Positions 16,365 to 25,009 of a stretch of 26,502 bases of DNA are shown here, one piece after another. The translations under genes were made by a program, and so were the position numbers. The DNA comes from Phycisphaerales bacterium UBA2421 (GTDB lineage Bacteria > Planctomycetota > Phycisphaerae > Tepidisphaerales > Tepidisphaeraceae). Location: assembly GCA_002343075.1 (NCBI GenBank), contig DDRH01000067.1, positions 43,099 through 69,600 on the forward strand, given 5' to 3'. Positions within the stretch are counted from its first letter, which is position 1. Each line of letters starts with the position of its first letter. The notes beneath the pieces are model-generated. The model searched no databases, was not told the origin of the DNA, and was given only the letters and a program-made list of their open reading frames with translations.

Positions 16365-17107
16365 TCACCTCGCTTTGAAATGTCAGTTTTGATCTGCCGC
16401 ACGAACTGATCAATCGCGCCATCGAGCCGGGTATGAAACTCCCCCATCGCGTCTGCAACAGGTTCTCGGGCAACGCGAAGTAGATCCGCCTCTGCGGCGT
16501 CGAGTTGCTTCGCTGCGGCAAGCAAGCGGACCTCATCCTCCGGCGGAACCGCAAGAAACCCATGCTGATCGGCATGCACGAGTTGCCCTGGCGAAATCGT
16601 GCGCCCAAACACTTCCACAGGCGTGTTAAACTCCACCAGCGCCGCCACGCCATGCCCGACGCACGCACGGCGTGCGATGGCTTTGAAGCCCGAGGCGCGG
16701 AGTTCGTCAAGGTCGCGCATGCCGCCGTCGGTAATCGTCCCGACGCAGCCGAGAGACTTGAACGTGTTGCCGCCGATCTCGCCCCAAAGCGAACCATACA
16801 CCGCGGGCTTATCGAGGTCCTGCACGACGACAATCTTCGGGCCGTCCACCGAAGCGACATGCTCCCGAAAGCGCGTCCACCGCGCGCGATTATCCGGCTC
16901 CGCAGGCCCGCCAACGCGCACGGTTACAGTCACCGCGCGGCCGGCCATCGGACCATGCTCGGGCATGAAGTCGCGCGTCTCCTCGATGTTGAACCCGTCG
17001 CGGCTGGCATTCTGCCGGGTAATGATCTCCCACCCGTTGTAGACGGTGGGCGTGGTCAGCCGACGAAGCTGCCAGATCTGGTGCGAGGAAAGACGTTCGT
17101 AACTCAC
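16358..17107 (-). CDS. RraA family protein, likely 4-hydroxy-4-methyl-2-oxoglutarate-type aldolase
   Basis: 249 residues, cytoplasmic. The RraA core is visible: GEIGGNTFKSLGC (109-121) followed by GTITDGGMRD (123-132) with the metal-site Arg131 and Asp132, then GQLVHADQHGFLAVP (174-188), the counterpart of the usual GDVVVADDDGVVVVP. Some relatives inhibit RNase E, but most outside enterobacteria are divalent-metal aldolases or decarboxylases of oxaloacetate-type acids. Start is GTG 17107, overlapping the stop of the double sialidase-like gene as GTGA; its own stop overlaps the next start by seven bases. Tight coupling in a glycan operon argues for a metabolic role, perhaps retro-aldol cleavage of a keto acid, rather than RNA control. 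Confidence 0.86.
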   Translation of the reverse strand: MSYERLSSHQIWQLRRLTTPTVYNGWEIITRQNASRDGFNIEETRDFMPEHGPMAGRAVTVTVRVGGPAEPDNRARWTRFREHVASVDGPKIVVVQDLDKPAVYGSLWGEIGGNTFKSLGCVGTITDGGMRDLDELRASGFKAIARRACVGHGVAALVEFNTPVEVFGRTISPGQLVHADQHGFLAVPPEDEVRLLAAAKQLDAAEADLLRVAREPVADAMGEFHTRLDGAIDQFVRQIKTDISKRGEW

Positions 17108-19860
17108 TGCTTCACCTGCACTTGCGCAACGCCGGTTGCAGCACTTCCCGCCTGGTGCGACGATTGGGATTCCTCGGCCCGCGCCTGGGAAGCGCGGGCT
17201 GACACTCGCGCGACTTCGAGCGTCGGAGCTCCCGCCGCCTTCACGCGAAGATAGTTCACGCCATGCGCCGCCGCCCGCTGCGGTGTCGGCCGGGCGACTT
17301 CAAGGCCATTAAGTGCGATGACACATTCCCCGCCCGCTTTCCAACTCACCGTCAGGTCGTGCCATTCTGCATTGCCGACTAGACTTCGTAGGTCGATGGA
17401 GAAAATTGAGTTAGCCTCTGCAAGTGTGTCGGCGACGACGCAATAATGATCCGTCAACGCCAGCGTAGCCGCCCCGTCACCGCCGCGCAGTCGAAAGCGC
17501 ATCGTCACCTCGCCCGAAACCGCAGCGGGGAAGTTCCACACGGCACCCGCCTGCTTCAGTGGGTCTGTCTGTCGAATCGCCAATACAGGCTTGCCGGCTT
17601 GGTCGGGCAGTGTCGTCAGCTCGGCACCCGCGCCTTCGTAGGTTGTCCACTGCGCCAGCCCATCCCGAAAATCGTCGGTTTGCGATTGTTCTGCAATCCA
17701 ATCCGGGCTTAGCAGGAGTATGTGCTTCTTGCCTTCGCCCTGGCCCGACACGACCAACACATTACCATCACCAGTTTCGACTGCCGCTGCGTATGAAGTG
17801 CCTCGATCGCCCCGCTCGGCTGATTGATCGTCGCGCAGGATCTCTCTGAAGCCGCGCCATGTCTTGCCGTCATCATCACTGATCGCAGCATGCAGCACAT
17901 GGCGGCCACCAATGGCATACCCGCGCAAATCATCCCAACGCTGACAAGCGTTAAGAAGCAGAACCAGCCGCCCGTCGCGTAACCGCGCGCTGGCGGCGGG
18001 AGAGTCGGAGCTTATCAGGCTCGTCACTGTCGGCTGCGGCCAGGTGGTGCCGTCGTCACTGCTGACGCTCTGCCAGAAGAAGCCGTTCTTCGTGCGAATG
18101 AGCATGGTGATTCGACCATCTTGATGCTCAATCAGATGCGGTTCGACAGCGCCGTACCGCGTCTTTCCCCGTGCATCGTCTTGAAGGACAAGCAGCCGAT
18201 CATTCCCCTGCGTCCAGGTGGTACCAGCATCGTCAGAATAGAAAACGACCGCGTCGTTCCAGCCATAGTCAGGCCTACCGGCAACGGGCTTGGCGCGTTC
18301 GGGCACAGCCACACTAACCGACAAGATCAGGCGTCCCGTTCGCGTCTTGATAAATCCCCGCAATGAGCCGGCGTATCCGTCATAAATCTTCTTCGGGTCT
18401 TCCCACCGTGAGCGCCCGTCACTAGTGCGGGTGTGCCAGATATCGTAGTGGCGGCCATTGTAGCCATTCTCCCCCTTACCGAGGATATGAAACATGCACT
18501 GCAATTCACCGTGTTGATCGACAACCACCTGCACGCCGTAATACGCCGTGCCGGGAAGTTTGAATTCGGTGCGCTCCTCGCTCCAGGTGCGGCCATGATC
18601 CTTCGAACCGATCGAACGAATCTCGGTGCCCTCCGGCCGCCAGACGTAGTAGACGCGCAATTCATCATCCGGCAACCGGACTGCGACTGCCTCATTGGCG
18701 CCCGGCGTGCCCACGCGCACCGGCGCCGATATGGCCTCGGGCGATTTGACTGCACCGGTGAAGCCGGATTCGTTGAGTTCGGCCCGCAGGCCTCCCTGCA
18801 TTGTCGTAAGCCAGACCTTTCCGGGTTTGACTTCAAGAATAAACGGGTAGGAAACTCGCTTACCAGCCTGACGCGCCACCACCTCCGGCTTACTCCAGGT
18901 AACCGCATCATCATTTGAAAATGCGATCGAAAGTTCTTCCCGGTGCCAGCTTGCTTCCTTGACCGAATGCTGGCCCCCTCGACGGGGGTAGGTCGCCGCG
19001 CCCTCTGGGTACAAACGGTTCCATGCCATCATCAGCTGCCCGCTGGCCAGGCGCTTAATCATGGCGGGGGAACTGCTCGAATCGATGGTGGTAGGCGACA
19101 TGGCACCCCATGTCCGCCCGCTATCGCTGCTGACGGATTGGTACAGGTAATCATCACAAGTCCTCAGCAGCATCAGGAGACTCCCGTCACGGCGCTCGAC
19201 AAGCGTCGCTTCGATAGAGCCATCGTGGTGGCCCCTGCCGCCGATATCGAGCGTGCCGCCCGAGTTCCACGTCAGGCCGTCGTCCGTCGAATACACCGGC
19301 GTCGTTGCATGACGGTTCTGTTCAGGAAGAAACTTCTGCAGCGGGCTGACCAGCGTGCCGTCGCGGGTCTGAATCAGGTCGCGGATGGCACCGCAGTAGC
19401 CATCCTGCACCTTTGCCGGCGGCGACCAGGTGACCCCGCCATCAAGGCTGCGGGTGCTCCAGACATACAGAAATGCGTCAACCGCAGACGCGTTCTTCTC
19501 GTTATCCCATTTCCACTGCTTCTGCAGATCGTCGATAAAGAGGAGCACAATTGCCCCGCTGCGCGATTGGGCCATTGCATATTCCGGTCGCACCCTGAAC
19601 GCGCCCTCCGTAAACAGCGGGTGTTGCTCCCACGTCGCTCCCTCGTCGCGCGACAACAGTGCCTTGTCGTGACTGATGCAGAGCAGCGTCCCATTCTTGA
19701 GAGCCAGGAACGGCCCGGCGGGCGTGCCGTCGGGCAGCTTCTGCAGCCGCACGTCGAGCTCAATCTCCTCCGGCTGTGCGGTCGACTCCGCCCACAGGTT
19801 GTGCATGACGGACAACACAATCAGTACAAGGGATGCCAAGACCGTGGTCAGACGCTGCAT
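17104..19860 (-). CDS. Double sialidase-like fusion with C-terminal jelly-roll-like domain
   Basis: 918 residues with a signal peptide (VLASLVLIVLSVMHNLWA). Two complete sialidase-like propellers lie in tandem. Module one (about 35-380) shows Asp boxes SRDEGATW, SLDGGVTW, STDDGLTW and SSDSGRTW with candidate catalytic Glu217, Arg233 and Tyr338. Module two (about 381-725) shows SDDAGTTW, SSDDGTTW and SDDDGKTW with Glu573, Glu578, Arg589 and Tyr690. The rest (about 728-890) is a beta-rich domain opening DDFRDGLAQW, resembling the tail of the protein at 21129-22841, and a Gln/Ala/Ser-rich end. Module two plus tail is a full-length relative of that protein. GGGAGAG seven bases before ATG 19860 is a good ribosome site; four bases separate it from the esterase gene. 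Confidence 0.86.
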   Translation of the reverse strand: MQRLTTVLASLVLIVLSVMHNLWAESTAQPEEIELDVRLQKLPDGTPAGPFLALKNGTLLCISHDKALLSRDEGATWEQHPLFTEGAFRVRPEYAMAQSRSGAIVLLFIDDLQKQWKWDNEKNASAVDAFLYVWSTRSLDGGVTWSPPAKVQDGYCGAIRDLIQTRDGTLVSPLQKFLPEQNRHATTPVYSTDDGLTWNSGGTLDIGGRGHHDGSIEATLVERRDGSLLMLLRTCDDYLYQSVSSDSGRTWGAMSPTTIDSSSSPAMIKRLASGQLMMAWNRLYPEGAATYPRRGGQHSVKEASWHREELSIAFSNDDAVTWSKPEVVARQAGKRVSYPFILEVKPGKVWLTTMQGGLRAELNESGFTGAVKSPEAISAPVRVGTPGANEAVAVRLPDDELRVYYVWRPEGTEIRSIGSKDHGRTWSEERTEFKLPGTAYYGVQVVVDQHGELQCMFHILGKGENGYNGRHYDIWHTRTSDGRSRWEDPKKIYDGYAGSLRGFIKTRTGRLILSVSVAVPERAKPVAGRPDYGWNDAVVFYSDDAGTTWTQGNDRLLVLQDDARGKTRYGAVEPHLIEHQDGRITMLIRTKNGFFWQSVSSDDGTTWPQPTVTSLISSDSPAASARLRDGRLVLLLNACQRWDDLRGYAIGGRHVLHAAISDDDGKTWRGFREILRDDQSAERGDRGTSYAAAVETGDGNVLVVSGQGEGKKHILLLSPDWIAEQSQTDDFRDGLAQWTTYEGAGAELTTLPDQAGKPVLAIRQTDPLKQAGAVWNFPAAVSGEVTMRFRLRGGDGAATLALTDHYCVVADTLAEANSIFSIDLRSLVGNAEWHDLTVSWKAGGECVIALNGLEVARPTPQRAAAHGVNYLRVKAAGAPTLEVARVSARASQARAEESQSSHQAGSAATGVAQVQVKQ

Positions 19861-19864
19861 CGAT

Positions 19865-21109
19865 TTACTCTCCCGTGCGGTTGTCCTGTGTCTCGGCCAA
19901 CGGCGCCACGGCCTTCAGCCACCCGTAGACAGAATCTGCGATTTGAAAATGACCCTCGCGCGTGGGGTGCACACCATCGCCCACACGCATGATGGTCTCG
20001 CCCGAGTGGGCACTTGCCGCCTCTGGCCGTTGCGCATACCCCCGCTGGGTATCAAGATTGACAAACACAGGCACGAAGTACACGCGCTCGGCGCCGCGAT
20101 GGCCAAAGTGCGCGATCATGCGCTCGACCAGACGGTGATGGTTGCGGCGGTATTGCACTCGAGTCTGTTTTCGCGCGCCTGCATAGTTGCGAAATCCGTC
20201 CTGACTGCGCGTGGATGGGGGCGGAGCGGCGATTCCGATCGCGGTTTGCGGGCCGACACGACGAAACTCCGTGATCAATGTATCAAGGTGTCCCAATACG
20301 GTGTCGATAGTCGCATCAATCGAAGAATCGTTGGACCGGAAAATGTCGTTGGCGCCGATGCAAATCAGAATCGCATCCGGCGCGACCCCGCCGTTGAACT
20401 CGCGGCAGTAACGATGGAAATCAAGCGCCGGAGTTGCACCTGCCTCGGCATAGATAAACGGACTGCCCGTCCCCGGCCGATTGAACACGGCAGTGCGGGA
20501 ATCGGGCCCATTCATGGTTGCAAATGCCTGCGCGGTCCATCCCCGGTAGCCTTCATGCTTCAGTGGCCCGTCGGGTGGAGTGTCTTTCAGCCCCCGCGAG
20601 CCGATCAGCGTTAGCTCCGACTGCTCATCACCGAGATCCAACTCGAGGAGCCTCTGCGGATAGTGCGAATAGGTTGTGTCCGTCAGACTATCGCCGATCA
20701 ATAACGTTGATGCGCGGGTCGCGCGGAGTGCCGAAGTGACTCGAACGACTGTCTCCGCATGCCCTACCAGATCATTCTGCTCGTCATAGACCGAGAGCGC
20801 CAGACGGTGCTCGCCCACGTCTTTCTCAGTGGGGGTAAATGTCCATCGCTCCTGCAATTGTTTACCAAGTTCACACCTGACATCCACTGCGTAGTTGGAG
20901 GGATTGAGCACCAGCATCACGTTGTCAAAGTAGATGTTCGCTTCTACCCCCGCGACAGCGAACAACGTAGGCGGGAGAAGCACGCGAACTCTGCCTCCAT
21001 CTTTCTGGTTTGCCGGATGACCCACCGGCAAGGTCTGGGCGACCGCGGGAGTCATCGCAAGGGCGAGAACCAACAGGCACCGACAGATAACTCGTTGCTG
21101 TGTTGACAT
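19865..21109 (-). CDS. Secreted SGNH/GDSL-family esterase
   Basis: 414 residues with a signal peptide (CLLVLALAMTPAVA). An N-terminal beta-sandwich-like region (about 40-130) precedes an SGNH hydrolase domain. Its blocks are visible: LLIGDSLTD with nucleophile Ser141, GYRGW with the oxyanion Gly187, IGAND with Asn254, and DGVHPT with Asp378 and His381. The YRGW form of block II is common in carbohydrate esterases. In this operon an acetyl esterase removing O-acetyl groups that block sialidase-type enzymes is a natural role, as with sialate O-acetylesterase, but xylan- or pectin-type esterases share these motifs. It lies 19 bases after one sialidase-like gene and four bases before the next. 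Confidence 0.86.
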   Translation of the reverse strand: MSTQQRVICRCLLVLALAMTPAVAQTLPVGHPANQKDGGRVRVLLPPTLFAVAGVEANIYFDNVMLVLNPSNYAVDVRCELGKQLQERWTFTPTEKDVGEHRLALSVYDEQNDLVGHAETVVRVTSALRATRASTLLIGDSLTDTTYSHYPQRLLELDLGDEQSELTLIGSRGLKDTPPDGPLKHEGYRGWTAQAFATMNGPDSRTAVFNRPGTGSPFIYAEAGATPALDFHRYCREFNGGVAPDAILICIGANDIFRSNDSSIDATIDTVLGHLDTLITEFRRVGPQTAIGIAAPPPSTRSQDGFRNYAGARKQTRVQYRRNHHRLVERMIAHFGHRGAERVYFVPVFVNLDTQRGYAQRPEAASAHSGETIMRVGDGVHPTREGHFQIADSVYGWLKAVAPLAETQDNRTGE

Positions 21110-21128
21110 GTCGTTCGCAGTAACCGAT

Positions 21129-22841
21129 TCAGGGATTCGTGACGGTTACATCAACCCGCTCGATCAACATCCCCGAGGTGTCAATCGTATCTGCCAGCGA
21201 CCGCAGTCTGAGGTAGGACAGGCCGTTCTGCGTTGGGTTGGAGAACGCTACCGGCTCGGCTGTCCCGCCGTCGACGGAGATGGCGCATGACTGCGAGGCC
21301 GTATCCCAATCAAGCTTGACAGTGTGCCATCGGTCGGCGGTGATCGTCGTCCCTGCGACTGGCGCGCCAATTTTTACAGGTATGCGCACCATGGTGGCCG
21401 CCTCGCCCTGGTCGTCGCAAGGGTCGTACATGCAATCAATCAGCCCGACACTGCCACCTGACGAACCAGCGGGAAGTTGGAGACGCACCGAGAGTGATCC
21501 TCGCTCGCCGTTGGGAAAGTTCCAGGTTGCACCGTCGGCCGATTTTTCGTCCGGCTTTCTAATGCGCAGCACTTTCTTCGTCGGCGCGTCGGGATGTGCG
21601 GCCAGTTCCGCCCCTTGTGTGCGGTTGCGCCACCAGCGCTCCGCCGGGCCAAATGATTTGTAGACGCTCCACCCCTCAAGCCCGGCCGAAAAGTCGTCCG
21701 CAGACGCGGTTTCCATCAGCCACGCGGGGTCGATGTACATCAGCGCGCGTCGGCCTCCTTGTCCCGAGATGACCGCCACCCGTCCATCGCGCATGAGCAT
21801 CGACTCAGGATAAGCCGTCCCGCGATCGCCGCGCTTGGGGGGTTCGAGATTGCGAGTTGGGTCGCGATACACTTCGCGAAAGCCAAACCATCGCTCGCCG
21901 GACGAATCCGAGATGGCCGCGTGCAGCGCATCGCGCCCGCCGTAGACGCCTTGGCCGTCAACCTTTGGCGGCATGGCGCAGCTGTTCCAGGTCAGCAGAA
22001 CCCGATCATCCCTCAGCCGAATCAGCGACGGCGGGCCCGTGCTGGCGAAAAACCGACTCGGCACGGCGGTTGTCCAGTTTTCGCCGTCGGTGGATGTCGA
22101 TTCGTAAAGATATCCTGCTTGCGTGCGCATCAGCAGCAGGAGCTTTCCCGTGGCAAACTCGACCACCGCCGGCTCGCACGCACCGACCTTGTCGCCGTTG
22201 TAGTTATCGTCAACGGGAGAGACAAGTCTCGCCGCCGACTGGGTGAATGTCGCGCCGTCGTCGTCCGAATGATAGGTGATTACTTCGCTCGGGCCGTAAG
22301 GTGCAGCGCGCTCTCGACCGCCGACCCACGAACCGATCGGCACGACAATGCGTCCGTTCCTCATTTGAATCGCTTGCGAGATAGCGCCCGTATATCCCTC
22401 GAATATCCGCTTGGGTTCTTCCCACTTGCTTCGCGCGTCCGCTGATCGAATGTGCCAGACATCAATAAACCGCCCGACCGCGGGGCCTTTGCCATCTCCC
22501 TCGGTCCGGCCGCGAGTGATAAACATCTGGATCTCACCACGACGATCGAGGATCGCCGCAGACCCGCCCCATCCCTTGCCGGGCAACCGGGCCGCAGCAT
22601 ATGGCTCTGACCAACTCACACCTTCATCATCCGATTCGATGTGGACAAGCTTGGTGTCATCGCCGTCGGCCTGAGTTAAGTATCGATGCCATAGGCCCGA
22701 CGGCATCACCACCGTACTGCGGCCGGCCCAGGATTTGGCCTCGGGGAACTCAACACCCGCCCCATCCCGCGCGGCCGACAAAGCAAATCCTCTGGTGCCC
22801 AGCAGCAACAAAGCCGTGAATATGAGTGTGATTCTCTGCAT
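21129..22841 (-). CDS. Sialidase-like (BNR/Asp-box) protein with C-terminal jelly-roll-like domain
   Basis: 570 residues with a signal peptide (LIFTALLLLGTRGFALSAA). Asp boxes or close variants are ESDDEGVSW (69-77), HSDDDGATF (191-199) and SDSSGERW (311-318). The sialidase-type catalytic set is visible as Glu223 and Glu228 (CEPAVVE), Arg239 (LLMRT) and Tyr344 (TAYPES). The C-terminal part from about 382 (DDFSAGLEGW) is a beta-rich region of the kind annotated as concanavalin-like or LamG-like, perhaps a carbohydrate binder. It starts seven bases after the pseudopilin stop with no ribosome site of its own, so it is probably coupled. Full-length similarity to module two of the 17104-19860 protein indicates duplication and fusion. 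Extracytoplasmic; substrate inferred. Confidence 0.86.
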   Translation of the reverse strand: MQRITLIFTALLLLGTRGFALSAARDGAGVEFPEAKSWAGRSTVVMPSGLWHRYLTQADGDDTKLVHIESDDEGVSWSEPYAAARLPGKGWGGSAAILDRRGEIQMFITRGRTEGDGKGPAVGRFIDVWHIRSADARSKWEEPKRIFEGYTGAISQAIQMRNGRIVVPIGSWVGGRERAAPYGPSEVITYHSDDDGATFTQSAARLVSPVDDNYNGDKVGACEPAVVEFATGKLLLLMRTQAGYLYESTSTDGENWTTAVPSRFFASTGPPSLIRLRDDRVLLTWNSCAMPPKVDGQGVYGGRDALHAAISDSSGERWFGFREVYRDPTRNLEPPKRGDRGTAYPESMLMRDGRVAVISGQGGRRALMYIDPAWLMETASADDFSAGLEGWSVYKSFGPAERWWRNRTQGAELAAHPDAPTKKVLRIRKPDEKSADGATWNFPNGERGSLSVRLQLPAGSSGGSVGLIDCMYDPCDDQGEAATMVRIPVKIGAPVAGTTITADRWHTVKLDWDTASQSCAISVDGGTAEPVAFSNPTQNGLSYLRLRSLADTIDTSGMLIERVDVTVTNP

Positions 22842-22848
22842 AAGCTTA

Positions 22849-23670
22849 TCAACGATCGTACAATTGGGGACCCGAAAACTGCGGATGGCCGTACCAATAC
22901 TCTCGGATGCGACCAGGACCGTGTATGACTTCGCCTGTTCTAAGTGTTATCTCAGATCGGTCTAGTTGCTCGGCGTGACCATCAGCAAAACTCAGTGACA
23001 TCACACGCCCCTTTCGATGATCAAACCGAAACGGAGCTGCAGCTGGCGGAACTGAGGCAGAGCGGTAACTGTACAATCCAACCCCACCGTTGCTCTCGCC
23101 GAACACGATCAGTCGCGTCGTGCTCTTAACTCGATTGAGCGGATGCGGAGAAAAGTAGACGTGCTCATAAGGAGTTGGATATATGGGAAGTCGAAACTGC
23201 GGCAGATCACGGTTCATAAAGTATGAAGTGCGGGTGTCGCGTATGTTGGAGTTCAGTCGCATCTGAGAGGCAACCAGCGGCTGGCTCAGATCGGTCGGGC
23301 AAACCCACATTCCGGGTGCTTCCTTCAGATAGATGCCACTGAGGTACGTGTAGAAGAACGGCGCGCCGCCAAAGCCCACACCTGTTGGCGAGTAGTTTTG
23401 CGAGCGATAAGGTACCACGTAAGGAACGAGCCATTTGCCTTTGTTGTCATTGGTGTACATTGCCGTACACAAAGCGACCTGCTGCATGTTTGCCAGACAC
23501 TTGGTAGATTGCGCCGCGTCCTGAACTCGATTGAGCGCCGGCAGGAGGATGGCGATGAGAATCGAGATAATCCCGATCACGACAAGCAGTTCGACCAGCG
23601 TAAAAGCCTTCTGAAGTCTGCGTGTTACCGTCATCGGGGAGGGGTCGGATTGTGTAAGACTTGGCGACAT
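22849..23670 (-). CDS. Type II secretion-like pseudopilin (prepilin N-terminal methylation motif)
   Basis: 273 residues from ATG 23670, chosen for GGAGAG four bases upstream; an in-frame TTG at 23700 lacks such support. The class III signal is KAFTLVELL followed by a hydrophobic helix (VIGIISILIAILLPAL, residues 31-46). The residue before the cleavage point is Ala22 and not the usual Gly, while Glu5 of the mature form is kept. The C-terminal part shows FDHRKG and FADGHAE, a variant of the H-x9-DG tail found in the planctomycete pseudopilin families, here with eleven residues between. It lies between the regulator (53 bases) and the first sialidase-like gene (7 bases). It is inner-membrane anchored and may serve a secretion or uptake pilus-like device for the operon's enzymes. 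Confidence 0.87.
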   Translation of the reverse strand: MSPSLTQSDPSPMTVTRRLQKAFTLVELLVVIGIISILIAILLPALNRVQDAAQSTKCLANMQQVALCTAMYTNDNKGKWLVPYVVPYRSQNYSPTGVGFGGAPFFYTYLSGIYLKEAPGMWVCPTDLSQPLVASQMRLNSNIRDTRTSYFMNRDLPQFRLPIYPTPYEHVYFSPHPLNRVKSTTRLIVFGESNGGVGLYSYRSASVPPAAAPFRFDHRKGRVMSLSFADGHAEQLDRSEITLRTGEVIHGPGRIREYWYGHPQFSGPQLYDR

Positions 23671-23674
23671 GACA

Positions 23675-23680
23675 CTCTCC
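23675..23680 (-). promoter_or_regulatory. Ribosome binding site deciding the 23670 start
   Basis: GGAGAG four bases before ATG 23670; supports this start over the upstream TTG at 23700. Confidence 0.6.
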
Positions 23681-23723
23681 AGCAAAGTCGCCAGCACCAA
23701 GCCAGCGGTCGGTTAACGAATGC

Positions 23724-24848
23724 TTATCTCGCGGCGCCATTGGCATCGCTGCCGTGGAGCAAAACCGGCACAACAACATGCGGCTCTTCCAGCGTCTCGC
23801 CTTCAACCACCCGGTGGAGCATTTCCGCGAGGGTTTTGGCTATCTCCTTGACCGCCAGTTTAGTTTCGACGTGAACCAAGGACGCCTCACGCGGGTTGTT
23901 TGGCACGCCATGAAACACCACATCAAGATCTTGAGGCACGCGCAAACCAAGCTCGTCGGCGATCGACTGCACCGGCCCCACCAGCCGGGCGATTGAGCAG
24001 ATGATGCCGGTCGGCCTCTCCGGCTGGCTCAATAACTCGAACACCTGTGCCCGAAACGCATCAAAATCGCGGGGGAAAATCCGCACCGTCAACGCATTAT
24101 GCGGCAAATCTGCGGCGGTGAGTTCATTGCTGATGCCGTCAAAAAATGCGTGGTCGCCCGGGCGACCTTCGCCGGTGACAATCAACCCCATCCTGCGGTG
24201 CCCCTTGGACACCAAATGACGCGCCAACAGCGAGCCGATGGCGTGCGAATCAGAGTCGAGCGATGCGATGTGCTGCTGATCGGGACAGAGCGAGCCTACC
24301 ACAACCGTCGGCACGCCAGAATCATCGAGATAACGATATATCTCTCTGGGACAACTGATGGGCACCACGCCGGCGAGCTGTCCGGACTTCTGCGCGGTCA
24401 CGATCAATTCCGAGAGGTAATCAATCGACCGGCGGGCCGGGATAAAGCTCACCTGCAGGTTCACATTTCCCATGCGATGGCGAATGGCTGGAATGAACGC
24501 CTCAACCAGTGCGTACGGGCCGACGCCTTCCTGATCCTCCATCAAAAGCACAAAAACGGTGCGGACCCGGCTGGCGGAGGGCGCCCCGGCGGCTTCGCCA
24601 ACGAACGTGCCCCGGCCTTGCTGACGCACGAGCAGGCGTTTCTGCACCAGGATATCCATCGCCCGATTGGCCGTAGCGGTGGAGACGCCGATCATGGTTG
24701 CCGCGTCGGCCACCGAGAGGTAACGATCGCCCGCGCGCAGCGATCGAGAGCGTATGTCCCCTTCCAGCCTGCCCGCGATCAGAGCCAAGCTCGATGGCGC
24801 GTTCGGCGGCATGCTGGTTGGACTCGCATCTCGAACCATGCGAGGCAT
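23724..24848 (-). CDS. AraR-like regulator: GntR winged helix with LacI-type sugar-sensing domain
   Basis: 374 residues if started at 24848. An N-terminal GntR winged helix (about 18-85, with AATMIGVSTATANRAMDIL as recognition region and QQGRGTFVG as wing) is joined to a periplasmic-binding-protein-like LacI domain (about 95-365), as in AraR. VVVGSL, HRRMGLIVTGEG and DLDVVFHG are typical of that fold. The start is uncertain: a promoter with its -10 at 24847-24852 overlaps ATG 24848, so ATG 24839 or 24812 may be used. It is the first gene of the minus-strand series and probably controls it, with a sugar as inducer. A perfect inverted repeat around its promoter is the likely operator. Confidence 0.88.
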   Translation of the reverse strand: MPRMVRDASPTSMPPNAPSSLALIAGRLEGDIRSRSLRAGDRYLSVADAATMIGVSTATANRAMDILVQKRLLVRQQGRGTFVGEAAGAPSASRVRTVFVLLMEDQEGVGPYALVEAFIPAIRHRMGNVNLQVSFIPARRSIDYLSELIVTAQKSGQLAGVVPISCPREIYRYLDDSGVPTVVVGSLCPDQQHIASLDSDSHAIGSLLARHLVSKGHRRMGLIVTGEGRPGDHAFFDGISNELTAADLPHNALTVRIFPRDFDAFRAQVFELLSQPERPTGIICSIARLVGPVQSIADELGLRVPQDLDVVFHGVPNNPREASLVHVETKLAVKEIAKTLAEMLHRVVEGETLEEPHVVVPVLLHGSDANGAAR

Positions 24849-24889
24849 TATTACAAGTTAGAAAGAGTTGTCAAGATATTCTTTCTAAC
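24847..24889 (-). promoter_or_regulatory. Promoter and inverted-repeat operator of the AraR-like regulator
   Basis: A perfect 10-bp inverted repeat, GTTAGAAAGA (24857-24866) and TCTTTCTAAC (24880-24889), is separated by 13 bases. On the minus strand TTGACA (24874-24869) lies between the arms, and AATAAT (24852-24847) follows at a 16-base spacing, so one arm covers the spacer. A dimer bound here would block transcription of the regulator and the genes behind it. The site is AT-rich against a GC-rich background. Confidence 0.65.
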
Positions 24890-24953
24890 TTTATCAAAGG
24901 TCTTTCATTTGGCCCCAAACAGGATCGTCACCCGGCCATTACCGCGTTTCTGC

Positions 24954-24982
24954 TTGACACTGCTGGCAGCGATTCATACGGT
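24954..24982 (+). promoter_or_regulatory. Promoter of the bifunctional nuclease gene
   Basis: TTGACA (24954-24959), 17 bases, TACGGT (24977-24982). AGGAG at 24997-25001 then sits eight bases before ATG 25010. This supports the short form of the gene and makes the long upstream open frame unlikely. Confidence 0.55.
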
Positions 24983-25009
24983 CGATCTAACAACGCAGGA
25001 GCACACCCG

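Noticed and set aside
24698..25009. In-frame extension upstream of the bifunctional nuclease gene
   Set aside because: It overlaps the divergent regulator gene and its operator; the family begins at MAVQMELHKI.
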